Of a stretch of DNA of 64,000 nucleotides, positions 36,512 through 44,218 are shown piece after piece. This DNA comes from Chitinophaga sp. YR573 (GTDB taxonomy: Bacteria; Bacteroidota; Bacteroidia; Chitinophagales; Chitinophagaceae). The stretch is from positions 682,001 to 746,000 of the forward strand of contig NZ_FOJF01000002.1 of NCBI RefSeq assembly GCF_900110995.1. Direction: 5' to 3'. Position numbers and translations under genes: made by a program. The notes beneath the pieces were generated by a model that was given only the letters and a program-made list of their open reading frames with translations, had not been told where the DNA came from and did no database searches. The stretch's first letter is position 1, and every line of letters begins with the position of its first letter.

Positions 36512-36546
36512 TTAATATCCCTTATAGCTTAAAAGAGGTTAATATC
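36512..36546. promoter_or_regulatory. Possible AraC-type direct repeat
   Basis: TTAATATC occurs at 36512-36519 and 36539-36546, 27 bp apart on the same strand, between the AraC gene and its divergent target. Weak evidence. Confidence 0.3.
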
Positions 36547-36594
36547 AGCCTATAATTGATTACTATCAGTTAGGCCCGCTGATTATGTTTGAAA

Positions 36595-36602
36595 TATTTT
36601 TG
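36595..36602 (+). promoter_or_regulatory. -7 promoter element TATTTTTG
   Basis: TATTTTTG fits TAnnTTTG and ends 15 bp before the ATG at 36618. No good -33 TTG precedes it, which is consistent with an activator-dependent promoter. Confidence 0.4.
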
Positions 36603-36617
36603 ACAAAAAATTATTCT

Positions 36618-37532
36618 ATGAGTATCGAATGGAAAGGGATATTTCCTGCATTTACCACTAAGTTTACATCGGCCGATGAACTGGATCTGCCACTGTTCGG
36701 AAAAAACCTGAAAGTGCAGCTGGATGCTGGAATTGATGGGATCATTCTGGGTGGTTCGCTGGGTGAGGCCAGTGTCCTCACCAACACCGAAAAAGAAAAG
36801 CTCACCAGGTTTGCAGTAGAACAGGCGGCCGGTAAAGTGCCTGTTGTAATGAATATAGCTGAAGGTGCTACCCGCGATGCGGTACAACTGGCTGCAGACG
36901 CGGCCAAATGGGGTGCAAAAGGGCTGATGTTATTACCTCCTATGCGTTATAAGAGTGATGAACGCGAAACCATTGCGTACTTTAAAGCAGTGGCTACGTC
37001 TACAGATCTTCCCATCATGATTTATAATAATCCTGTTGATTATAAAATTGAAGTAACCCTGGAGATATTCGACCAGCTGCAGGAATTTGCTAATATCCAG
37101 GCCGTAAAAGAATCTACAAGAGATGTATCGAATGTTACACGCATGATCAACCGTTTTGGCGACAGGTATAAAATCCTTTGTGGGGTGGATACCTTAGCTA
37201 TGGAAGAATTAATTTTAGGCGCTGTAGGTTGGGTAGGCGGACTGGTATGTGCTTTCCCTGCTGAAACAGTGGCTATTTACCGCCTGGTAAAAGCGGGTAA
37301 AATAGCAGAAGCCCTGAAAATTTATCGCTGGTTCCTGCCGTTATTAGAACTGGACCTTCACGCTAAACTGGTACAGTACATTAAACTGGCAGAACAACAG
37401 GCCGGCTTAGGTAGTGAACTGGTAAGAGCTCCGCGTTTAGCTTTAGTAGGAGAAGAAAGAGAAAGGATCTTAAAGGTGATAAATACCTCTATCGCTAACA
37501 GACCTGCTCTTCCGGATTACCTCTCATTATAA
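36618..37532 (+). CDS. DapA/NAL-family lyase, likely pyrroline-4-hydroxy-2-carboxylate deaminase
   Basis: Start at 36618 (MSIEWKGIFPAFTTKF); the frame extends to 36585, but the -7 element lies there. The 304-residue TIM barrel has the family GGSLGEASVLT block, Tyr136 in MIYNNP and the Schiff-base Lys164 in IQAVKESTRD. DapA-family enzymes beside alpha-ketoglutarate semialdehyde dehydrogenase convert 1-pyrroline-4-hydroxy-2-carboxylate to that semialdehyde in hydroxyproline breakdown. The hydroxyproline epimerase and D-hydroxyproline dehydrogenase are 18 kb away in the window. A 5-keto-4-deoxyglucarate dehydratase, which makes the same product from sugar acids, is the main alternative. Confidence 0.82.
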   Translation: MSIEWKGIFPAFTTKFTSADELDLPLFGKNLKVQLDAGIDGIILGGSLGEASVLTNTEKEKLTRFAVEQAAGKVPVVMNIAEGATRDAVQLAADAAKWGAKGLMLLPPMRYKSDERETIAYFKAVATSTDLPIMIYNNPVDYKIEVTLEIFDQLQEFANIQAVKESTRDVSNVTRMINRFGDRYKILCGVDTLAMEELILGAVGWVGGLVCAFPAETVAIYRLVKAGKIAEALKIYRWFLPLLELDLHAKLVQYIKLAEQQAGLGSELVRAPRLALVGEERERILKVINTSIANRPALPDYLSL

Positions 37533-37542
37533 AATAAGTTAC

Positions 37543-38979
37543 ATGCAGATAGATACAATTATGCAGCAATCTGCACAGGCATTTGATACGTACAAACAGG
37601 TTAAACCCGCTGAAAGAGCAACTTTCCTGGAAACAATTGCAGCAGAGATAGAAAAGCAAAGAGAGATTTTAGTAGAGACAGCAGGAAAAGAAACCAACTT
37701 ACCTGCTGCCCGTCTGAACGGAGAGATTACCCGTACCACCAATCAGTTAAAACTGTTCGCAGAACTGATAAAAGAAGGGAGTTGGGTAGATGCTGTGATA
37801 GATACTGCCAGACCAGATAACACACCACCCCGGCCAGACATCCGCCGCATGCTGCTGCCTGTTGGGCCAGTGGTTGTTTTCGGCGCCAGTAACTTCCCCT
37901 TTGCCTTTTCAACCGCAGGGGGAGATACGGCCAGCGTTCTTGCTGCCGGTGCTACCGTTGTTATCAAAGGTCATCCGGCACACCCACGTACCTCTTTACT
38001 GGTGTTTACCGCTATGCAAAAGGCCATCGCTGCTGCCGGCATGCCGGAACATACCGTACAGCATGTGGCTGATGTGGCATTAGGCAAAGATCTGGTGTTA
38101 CATCCGCTTACTACCGGTGTAGGCTTTACCGGCTCTTTACAGGGTGGTAAGGCGCTGATGGGCTATGCAACTGAAAGGGAATCTCCCATCCCTGTATTTG
38201 CAGAGATGAGCAGCATTAACCCGGTGGTATTCTTCCCGGATGCCCTGCAAACCCAGGCTCCTCAGTTAGCACAAACATTTGCTGCTTCTATTACACTGGG
38301 AATAGGACAGTTCTGTACCAATCCCGGATTGCTCATCGCTATCCAGAGTGAAGCGCTGGAAAACTTCCTGCAACTGCTGGGCACTGCAATTGCAGCCAGC
38401 ACACCACAGAAGATGTTACACAGCGGTATTCAGCAGGCTTATGTGAAAGGACGTGCTGATATGCTGGCTCAGGTAACATTAGTGAGTGAAACAGCTGCCC
38501 CGGCAGCGGATGAAGCATGGCCGGCACTGGGACGTGTTACCGGCGCCGAGTTCCTGAAAAATCACTCTTTGAAAGAGGAGCTTTTCGGGCCTTATTCCCT
38601 GGTAGTTACCTGTAAGGATAAAGCAGAGCTGATTGCGGTATTAAAAAGCCTGAAAGGACAACTGACTACTACTGTTGTAGGTACTGAAACAGATACCACA
38701 CAATGGCAGGATATTATAGCCCTGCAAGCTACACTGGCAGGCCGTATTATTTTAAACCAACCACCTACCGGAGTGGAAGTATGCGCTGCAATGGTGCATG
38801 GCGGGCCTTTCCCGGCAACATCAGACCAGCGCTTTACTTCTGTAGGCACCAGCGCTATTAAACGCTGGGTACGCCCGGTATGCTTTCAGAACTTCCCCGA
38901 TCACCTGTTACCGGATGCACTGAAGAAGGATAATCCGCAGGGGATATGGAGAACAGTGGATAATCAGCTGACTAAGTAA
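37543..38979 (+). CDS. Alpha-ketoglutarate semialdehyde dehydrogenase (ALDH family)
   Basis: A 478-residue aldehyde dehydrogenase of the NADP-type 2,5-dioxovalerate group. Visible are PVGPVVVFGASNFPFAFSTAGGDTASVLAAG, KGHPAHPRTS, GFTGSLQGGKAL, the general-base region FAEMSSINPVVFF and catalytic Cys258 in GQFCTNPG. It makes alpha-ketoglutarate, the last step of hydroxyproline and some sugar-acid pathways. It starts 10 bp after the deaminase gene. The N-terminus seems some 40 residues shorter than usual for the family and begins at the AQAFDTYK helix; no in-frame extension exists upstream. Confidence 0.88.
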   Translation: MQIDTIMQQSAQAFDTYKQVKPAERATFLETIAAEIEKQREILVETAGKETNLPAARLNGEITRTTNQLKLFAELIKEGSWVDAVIDTARPDNTPPRPDIRRMLLPVGPVVVFGASNFPFAFSTAGGDTASVLAAGATVVIKGHPAHPRTSLLVFTAMQKAIAAAGMPEHTVQHVADVALGKDLVLHPLTTGVGFTGSLQGGKALMGYATERESPIPVFAEMSSINPVVFFPDALQTQAPQLAQTFAASITLGIGQFCTNPGLLIAIQSEALENFLQLLGTAIAASTPQKMLHSGIQQAYVKGRADMLAQVTLVSETAAPAADEAWPALGRVTGAEFLKNHSLKEELFGPYSLVVTCKDKAELIAVLKSLKGQLTTTVVGTETDTTQWQDIIALQATLAGRIILNQPPTGVEVCAAMVHGGPFPATSDQRFTSVGTSAIKRWVRPVCFQNFPDHLLPDALKKDNPQGIWRTVDNQLTK

Positions 38980-38985
38980 TATGGG

Positions 38986-39004
38986 TGCAGGGCTTCGCCC
39001 TGCA
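38986..39004. repeat. 19-bp intergenic hairpin, copy 2
   Basis: TGCAGGGC-TTC-GCCCTGCA, the exact reverse complement of the hairpin at 20618-20636. It again follows a stop codon within a few bases and is followed by AAAAACC. Confidence 0.7.
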
Positions 39005-39047
39005 AAAACCTTCAACTGAGTCACTACAGCACAATGAAAAACTTTTT

Positions 39048-39082
39048 TGTTGAGTTAGATAAGTATCTTATCTAACTCAACA
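39048..39082. repeat. 16-bp perfect palindrome before the permease gene
   Basis: TGTTGAGTTAGATAAG and its complement surround TAT, ending 22 bp before the ATG of the permease. It follows a T run and could be the terminator of the dehydrogenase gene or an operator for the permease. Confidence 0.6.
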
Positions 39083-39104
39083 GATAATTAAGCCCACATA
39101 ACTT

Positions 39105-40505
39105 ATGTCAGACCAACCAAAATCTTTCCGGCGCTCATTCGGATTGCTGGACGCAACGATGATCGTCGCCGGCTCAATGATAGGATCAGGCATCTTCCTC
39201 GTAAGTGCAGACATCACACGTAACGTGGGTTCTGCGGGTTGGTTAGTCCTGATCTGGATCATCACAGGGGTACTCACTCTCACGGCTGCACTCAGCTACG
39301 GCGAATTGAGCGGGATGTTCCCTCACGCCGGCGGACAATACGTTTACCTGAAAGAAGCGTTCAACCGCCTCACAGGATTCTTATTCGGCTGGAGCTTCTT
39401 CACCGTTATTCAGGCGGGTTCTATCGCTGCGGTAGGGGTTGCTTTCGCTAAATTCTCCTCCTATCTCTTCCCTGTATTAAGTGAGAAGAATATCTTACTG
39501 GACCTTGGCCTGATACAGATTTCCGCTGCACAGGTCACGTCTATCTTACTCATTGTATTACTCACCTTCATCAATACATTAGGTGTAAAAGAAGGAAAGC
39601 TGATCCAAACCTGCTTCACCTTAGCAAAGATCGCTGCCTTATTAGCATTGATCGTATTCGGTTTATTCGCTGCTGATAAATCTATCTGGGATGCCAACTG
39701 GCAAACAGGATTTAGACTGCAAAAGATGAGCCCTACAGACCTGGTGCCATACGCCGGATTGTCTGTATTAGGGGCTATCGCCGGAAGTATGGTGGGCAGT
39801 TTGTTTAGCAGTGATTCCTGGAATAACGTCACCTTCATCGCGGGTGAGATCAAGAACCCGGAACGTAATATCGGTCGTAGTTTGTTCCTGGGTACTTTAC
39901 TGGTTACAGTGATTTATGTGGCTACTAATTTAGTGTACATCAGTATCCTACCGATGAATGGTATCGCCTTCGCTGAGAACGACAGGGTAGGAGTAGCTGC
40001 TGCTATCCGCATCTTCGGCCCTAATGGTACTTATATCATTGCAGGGTTATTAATGGTCTCTACTTTCGGATGCAATAACGGACTGATTTTATCTGGTGCA
40101 AGGGTATGTTATACTATGGCACAGGATGGTCTGTTCTTTAAAAAATTAGGTGAGTTAAATAAGAACGATGTTCCCGGCAAAGCCTTATGGATTCAGTGTA
40201 TCTGGGCTTCTATATTATGCCTTAGCGGTAAGTATAACCAGTTGCTGGATTATGTGATCTTTGTAGTACTGATATTCTATGTCCTCACTATTGCCGGTAT
40301 CTTCAGGTTAAGACGCACACGTCCTGATTTACCTCGCCCTTACAAGGCATTCGGTTATCCTTTTTTACCTTTATTATACATCATTGCTGCTATCGTTATC
40401 TGCCTGGCATTATTAGTATACAAACCTTTATATACATGGCCTGGATTAGGTATCGTGTTATTGGGGATACCTGTATATTATTTTGTTTGGGGAGAGAAGA
40501 AATAA
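39105..40505 (+). CDS. APC-family amino-acid permease
   Basis: A 466-residue inner-membrane transporter with twelve predicted helices. The N-terminal substrate motif ATMIVAGSMIGSGIFLVSADI is typical of the APC superfamily, as are GELSGMFPHAGGQYVYLKEAF and SSDSWNNVTFIAGEIKNPERNIGRSLFLG. It resembles the LAT-like amino-acid transporters. Position after the deaminase/dehydrogenase pair suggests uptake of hydroxyproline or another amino acid (inference). A strong terminator follows. Confidence 0.9.
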   Translation: MSDQPKSFRRSFGLLDATMIVAGSMIGSGIFLVSADITRNVGSAGWLVLIWIITGVLTLTAALSYGELSGMFPHAGGQYVYLKEAFNRLTGFLFGWSFFTVIQAGSIAAVGVAFAKFSSYLFPVLSEKNILLDLGLIQISAAQVTSILLIVLLTFINTLGVKEGKLIQTCFTLAKIAALLALIVFGLFAADKSIWDANWQTGFRLQKMSPTDLVPYAGLSVLGAIAGSMVGSLFSSDSWNNVTFIAGEIKNPERNIGRSLFLGTLLVTVIYVATNLVYISILPMNGIAFAENDRVGVAAAIRIFGPNGTYIIAGLLMVSTFGCNNGLILSGARVCYTMAQDGLFFKKLGELNKNDVPGKALWIQCIWASILCLSGKYNQLLDYVIFVVLIFYVLTIAGIFRLRRTRPDLPRPYKAFGYPFLPLLYIIAAIVICLALLVYKPLYTWPGLGIVLLGIPVYYFVWGEKK

Positions 40506-40517
40506 ATGAGAAGATAT

Positions 40518-40552
40518 AAAAAAGATGCGCTGATAACCAGCGCATCTTTTTT
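40518..40552. terminator. Bidirectional hairpin terminator
   Basis: AAAAAAGATGCGCTG and CAGCGCATCTTTTTT pair perfectly around a 5-base loop between convergent genes. Confidence 0.92.
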
Positions 40553-40572
40553 ATATTCTATTTAATATCTGC

Positions 40573-41514
40573 TTACTGTTGTCCTGCAAAAGTTCCATCT
40601 TCCACATCCGGCGTATCATCCGCACTCTCTTTATGCAGATGCACATTATTCAACTCCTCAAACGTATTTCCATCCTCATAAGCTACCGCTACAAACACAG
40701 ATAACGTCTGCCTTGCAGGCCCTTTAAACGAACCTTTCACCGGACTGCAATCCCTGAAATGCCTGCCTACAGACAACTTCACATGTTTGTTAGTCACCCA
40801 CACATTATTGGTAGGGTCGATGCCTGCCCAGCCATAACCGGGAATATACACTTCCACCCACGCATGCGTCGCACCTTCTCCGCGCATACCATCCTTATTC
40901 GGACAAATATACCCGCTCACATAACGGCAGGGGATATGGCAGGAACGCAGAATATGCAGCATCAGGTGTGCAAAATCCTGGCATACACCTGCGCGGTGTA
41001 ACAGGATCTCATCTACCGTTGTCTCTATGTTCGTAATCCCCTTAATGTATTTAAAATGCTTAAAGATATATTCACTGCAATGTTCCGTAACAGCTGCAAT
41101 ACTTTTTCCTGGCTGAGAAATAATGGTTAGTATATTATCTACCGCGCCCTGTGTATTGATCATATCCGGCCTGGCCAGTTCCAGCATTTTCAGCTGACTG
41201 TCCATCTCTTGTTTCAACTCTTCAAACCCGGTGTGAAAGTTGATCTGCAACTGGGTAGGAGCAATCGTACGCACCAGTAGTTTACTTTCTATCGTCAGTG
41301 CTTTATGCGGAGAAAGAATATTAAAATCCCCCGTTTTATTACCCCAGTAATCAGTAAAAGTCTGCACATCGGGATGACCTGTAATCAACAGATCATGTTG
41401 CAGGATTTCCTGTTCAGGACACTGATAAGGATATATTTTGATCGCATTTACGCTTTCCTTTACCGGTCTGTCGTACTCGTATTTGGTAATATGATGTATT
41501 CTGAAAATGGGCAT
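40573..41514 (-). CDS. Transglutaminase-like cysteine protease-fold protein
   Basis: A 313-residue cytosolic protein. The N-terminal beta domain FRIHHITKYEYDRPVKESVNAIKIYPYQCPEQEI is the bacterial transglutaminase N-region. The catalytic triad is the Cys in RAGVCQDFAHLML, the His in GEGATHAWVEVYIPGYGW and the Asp in AGIDPTNN. It is the last gene of a three-gene operon with an alpha-E protein and a circularly permuted ATP-grasp. Such sets are thought to build and cleave peptide-like tags; the target is unknown. The tail about 280-313 is acidic and low in complexity. Confidence 0.9.
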   Translation of the reverse strand: MPIFRIHHITKYEYDRPVKESVNAIKIYPYQCPEQEILQHDLLITGHPDVQTFTDYWGNKTGDFNILSPHKALTIESKLLVRTIAPTQLQINFHTGFEELKQEMDSQLKMLELARPDMINTQGAVDNILTIISQPGKSIAAVTEHCSEYIFKHFKYIKGITNIETTVDEILLHRAGVCQDFAHLMLHILRSCHIPCRYVSGYICPNKDGMRGEGATHAWVEVYIPGYGWAGIDPTNNVWVTNKHVKLSVGRHFRDCSPVKGSFKGPARQTLSVFVAVAYEDGNTFEELNNVHLHKESADDTPDVEDGTFAGQQ

Positions 41515-41525
41515 ATGGAAACTGC

Positions 41526-42467
41526 TTATGCGTAAGAGAAAAATTTCTGACTTAATAAAGTGGTAAAATACAGCAGATCATTCCGGAGATCTTCCAGGTA
41601 CTGCTGCAGATTATCATTATTCAATACATCCAGGTCTGTGTTCTTTACCTTGCTGAATAAACGGCCAAAACAACGCATCAGCGCCGCCATATCTTCAGAG
41701 GAGTTCTTACGTGTCACATCCTGTAAATGGCGGTCTATACGGCCCAGTGAATATACCACAGAATGAGGGAAATCCTCATTAAAGGATACCTGGTGCAGTA
41801 CATCATGATTATATAAAGAAGAGCGGTACGTCTTTAAGTGCAGCTCATAACCAGATAAGGACATCAGTAAATGACGCCATAACATGATGTCTTTTATTTC
41901 ATCCATCCTGTAGTTAATACGCTGATACTGTTTGTTAGTGAGTACGATCGTCTCCAGACAACGCTCTATGTATTTGCCAAGGTTCATGAAACCCCAGCCA
42001 ATACCACGCGCCATGGTGATATCGGTAATGCCGGTGTAGAGTACGCTGTGACGGGTAAATAAATCGAGTATATCCGCCGCTTCATAGTTAGACAGGCGTT
42101 TATCCAATGAAGGCTGATGAATAAGGTGATAAAATGAATTCACCTCTTCCCATACTTCTTTGGTAATATAATCCTGTATACCACGCGCATTTTCCCTGGC
42201 CTTGGTGATGATCACCTTCAGCGAGTTATGATTCGTATTATCGGTAAGCAGTTTTTTAAGTGCATCGCCGGTATTAAGAGCTATCGCGTCCATCTCGGCA
42301 TCCGTGCAACTGGTAAAAGTTTCCAGTACCGGTTTCCATGTCAGCGGACCGTTAACGTCTTTATCAAGAGAAAGAATATAATGTGTGGAAGTTACTCTTA
42401 GTAATCCTTCTGCCCGTTCCATATACCGGGCCAGCCAGAAAAGTGAATCAGCAATCCTACTTAGCAT
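41526..42467 (-). CDS. Alpha-E domain protein (DUF403)
   Basis: A 313-residue all-helical protein that opens with MLSRIADSLFWLARYMERAEGLLRVTSTHYILSLD, the signature of the alpha-E family. NARGIQDYITKEVWEEVNSFYHLI and MARGIGWGFMNLGKYIERCLETI are further conserved blocks. It follows the ATP-grasp gene by 19 bp and precedes the transglutaminase by 11 bp. The conserved Glu and Arg positions suggest an active role, but no reaction has been firmly shown to my knowledge. Confidence 0.92.
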   Translation of the reverse strand: MLSRIADSLFWLARYMERAEGLLRVTSTHYILSLDKDVNGPLTWKPVLETFTSCTDAEMDAIALNTGDALKKLLTDNTNHNSLKVIITKARENARGIQDYITKEVWEEVNSFYHLIHQPSLDKRLSNYEAADILDLFTRHSVLYTGITDITMARGIGWGFMNLGKYIERCLETIVLTNKQYQRINYRMDEIKDIMLWRHLLMSLSGYELHLKTYRSSLYNHDVLHQVSFNEDFPHSVVYSLGRIDRHLQDVTRKNSSEDMAALMRCFGRLFSKVKNTDLDVLNNDNLQQYLEDLRNDLLYFTTLLSQKFFSYA

Positions 42468-42486
42468 GAAAAATTCATTTGGTTGA

Positions 42487-43932
42487 TCAATCTATTACCC
42501 AGGTGTCTTTGCTGCCACCACCCTGTGAAGAATTAACAATAAGAGAATCCTTGCGCAGTGCCACACGGGTGAGCCCACCCGGTACGATCTGCACACCCTG
42601 CGGCCCGCAAAGGGCATAAGGGCGAAGGTCCACATGTCTTGCCTGGAAGGTGCCATCTATAAAACAAGGTACGGTAGATAATTTAATGATAGGCTGGGCA
42701 ATGAAACTGCGGGGATCTGCTTCAATCGCTACTTTCGCTTTCTCCCAGTCTTCCGCATTTACTTTATTACCCATGATCATTCCGTATCCGCCCGACTGAT
42801 TCGTTTGTTTTATCACCATCTTCTCAATATTATCAAACACGTATTTTCTTACAGAAGCATCGTGTAACTCGTACGTGGGTACGTTGGGAAGAATAGGTTC
42901 TTCATTCAGGTAATATTTGATCATTGCAGGGACATAGGCATATACTGCCTTGTCATCTGCCACCCCGTTACCCATGGCATTGATGATCGCTACATTCCCT
43001 TTACGGTAAGCGTTCATTAGTCCGGGTACACCCAAAGCGCTATCCGGGCGGAACAACAAAGGGTCCAGGAACTCATCATCGATACGACGGTAAATCACAT
43101 GCACCTGTTCCAGTCCGTCCGTTGTTTTCATATATACTTTATGATGGTCCACTACCAGGTCGCGTCCTTCTACCAGGGTAATACCCATCTGACGTGCCAG
43201 GAAAGTATGTTCATAATAAGCGGAGTTATAAATACCCGGGGTCAGTAACACCACGGTAGGGTTGGACAACTGAGTAGGCGCCATCTGCAATAAGATCTCA
43301 TGCAACAGCAGGGGATAGTTGCTGACCCTTCTCACGTGATTGGCGGCCAGCAGTTCCGGGAAAATGCGTTTGGTCACCTCGCGGTTTTCCAGCATATAAC
43401 TTACGCCCGAAGGGGTACGCAGGTTATCTTCCAGTACATAAAACAGCCCGTCTTCCCCGCGGATGAGGTCAATACCGGAGATATGTACATAAATATCGTG
43501 TGGTACTTTAATGCCAAATACCTCCCTGGTATAGTGGGGACAGGAAGCCACCAGAGACGCAGGGACCACCTTATCTTTCAATATCTGCTGATCATTATAG
43601 ATATCCTTCAGGAACATGTTAAGGGCCTTCAGGCGTTGCTTGATGCCCAGTTCAATATGTTCCCATTCTTTGCCGGTAATAATACGGGGGATAATGTCGA
43701 AAGGGAAGATGCGTTCAATACCGGCATCATCGCTGTACACAGTGAAGGTGATACCCTGGTTCATGAACAACTCTCCTGCAAGGCGGTCTTTTTGCTGAAG
43801 GGCAGATACATCAAACTGTTCCAGCGAAGAAAATACTTTGCTGTAATGGTCCCTGATCTGTTGCTTGTCGTACATTTCATCCCAAATATCGGCCGCACTG
43901 TTATACTGATCTAATAATTTAAGCCTGTCCAT
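42487..43932 (-). CDS. Circularly permuted type 2 ATP-grasp ligase
   Basis: A 481-residue ATP-grasp enzyme of the DUF404/DUF407 group. Blocks include NQGITFTVYSDDAGIERIFPFDIIPRII, SGIDLIRGEDGLFYVLEDNLRTPSGVSYMLENR, VIYRRIDDEFLDPLLF, NAMGNGVADDKAVYAYVPAMI, MVIKQTNQSGGYGMIMG and FIAQPIIKLSTVPCF. It is the first gene of the operon with alpha-E and transglutaminase. It probably forms an amide bond on a peptide or small molecule (amidoligase), with the transglutaminase as a possible hydrolase or transfer partner. Confidence 0.92.
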   Translation of the reverse strand: MDRLKLLDQYNSAADIWDEMYDKQQIRDHYSKVFSSLEQFDVSALQQKDRLAGELFMNQGITFTVYSDDAGIERIFPFDIIPRIITGKEWEHIELGIKQRLKALNMFLKDIYNDQQILKDKVVPASLVASCPHYTREVFGIKVPHDIYVHISGIDLIRGEDGLFYVLEDNLRTPSGVSYMLENREVTKRIFPELLAANHVRRVSNYPLLLHEILLQMAPTQLSNPTVVLLTPGIYNSAYYEHTFLARQMGITLVEGRDLVVDHHKVYMKTTDGLEQVHVIYRRIDDEFLDPLLFRPDSALGVPGLMNAYRKGNVAIINAMGNGVADDKAVYAYVPAMIKYYLNEEPILPNVPTYELHDASVRKYVFDNIEKMVIKQTNQSGGYGMIMGNKVNAEDWEKAKVAIEADPRSFIAQPIIKLSTVPCFIDGTFQARHVDLRPYALCGPQGVQIVPGGLTRVALRKDSLIVNSSQGGGSKDTWVID

Positions 43933-44218
43933 AAGCTTCTTTTTTGAATGAATTAGGGAATGATTTTAGCAACATGGACAATTTAATGTTTTAATGGGAT
44001 AAAGTAAAGATTTCTGATAGAAATCGTGTTAAAATACCACAAACCTACATCAAATTATATACATCTATTATATTTTAATATTTTAAGGTAGGTTAAAATA
44101 CAGTCCAAACCCGTCAATATCTGTCACTCGTTGCGCATACTATTCCCCTAATTTTAGAATAAGTGAAACCCGACCCTGTATTCTGATATCTCAAAATAAA
44201 CCTTAAAAAAGCACATTC

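Noticed and set aside
36618..37532. True 4-hydroxy-tetrahydrodipicolinate synthase (lysine pathway)
   Set aside because: The family residues allow it, but the neighbours are a semialdehyde dehydrogenase, an AraC regulator and a permease rather than lysine genes.
43300..43914. 204-codon plus-strand frame inside the permuted ATP-grasp gene
   Set aside because: Antisense shadow of a strongly conserved ATP-grasp protein; no independent coding signal.
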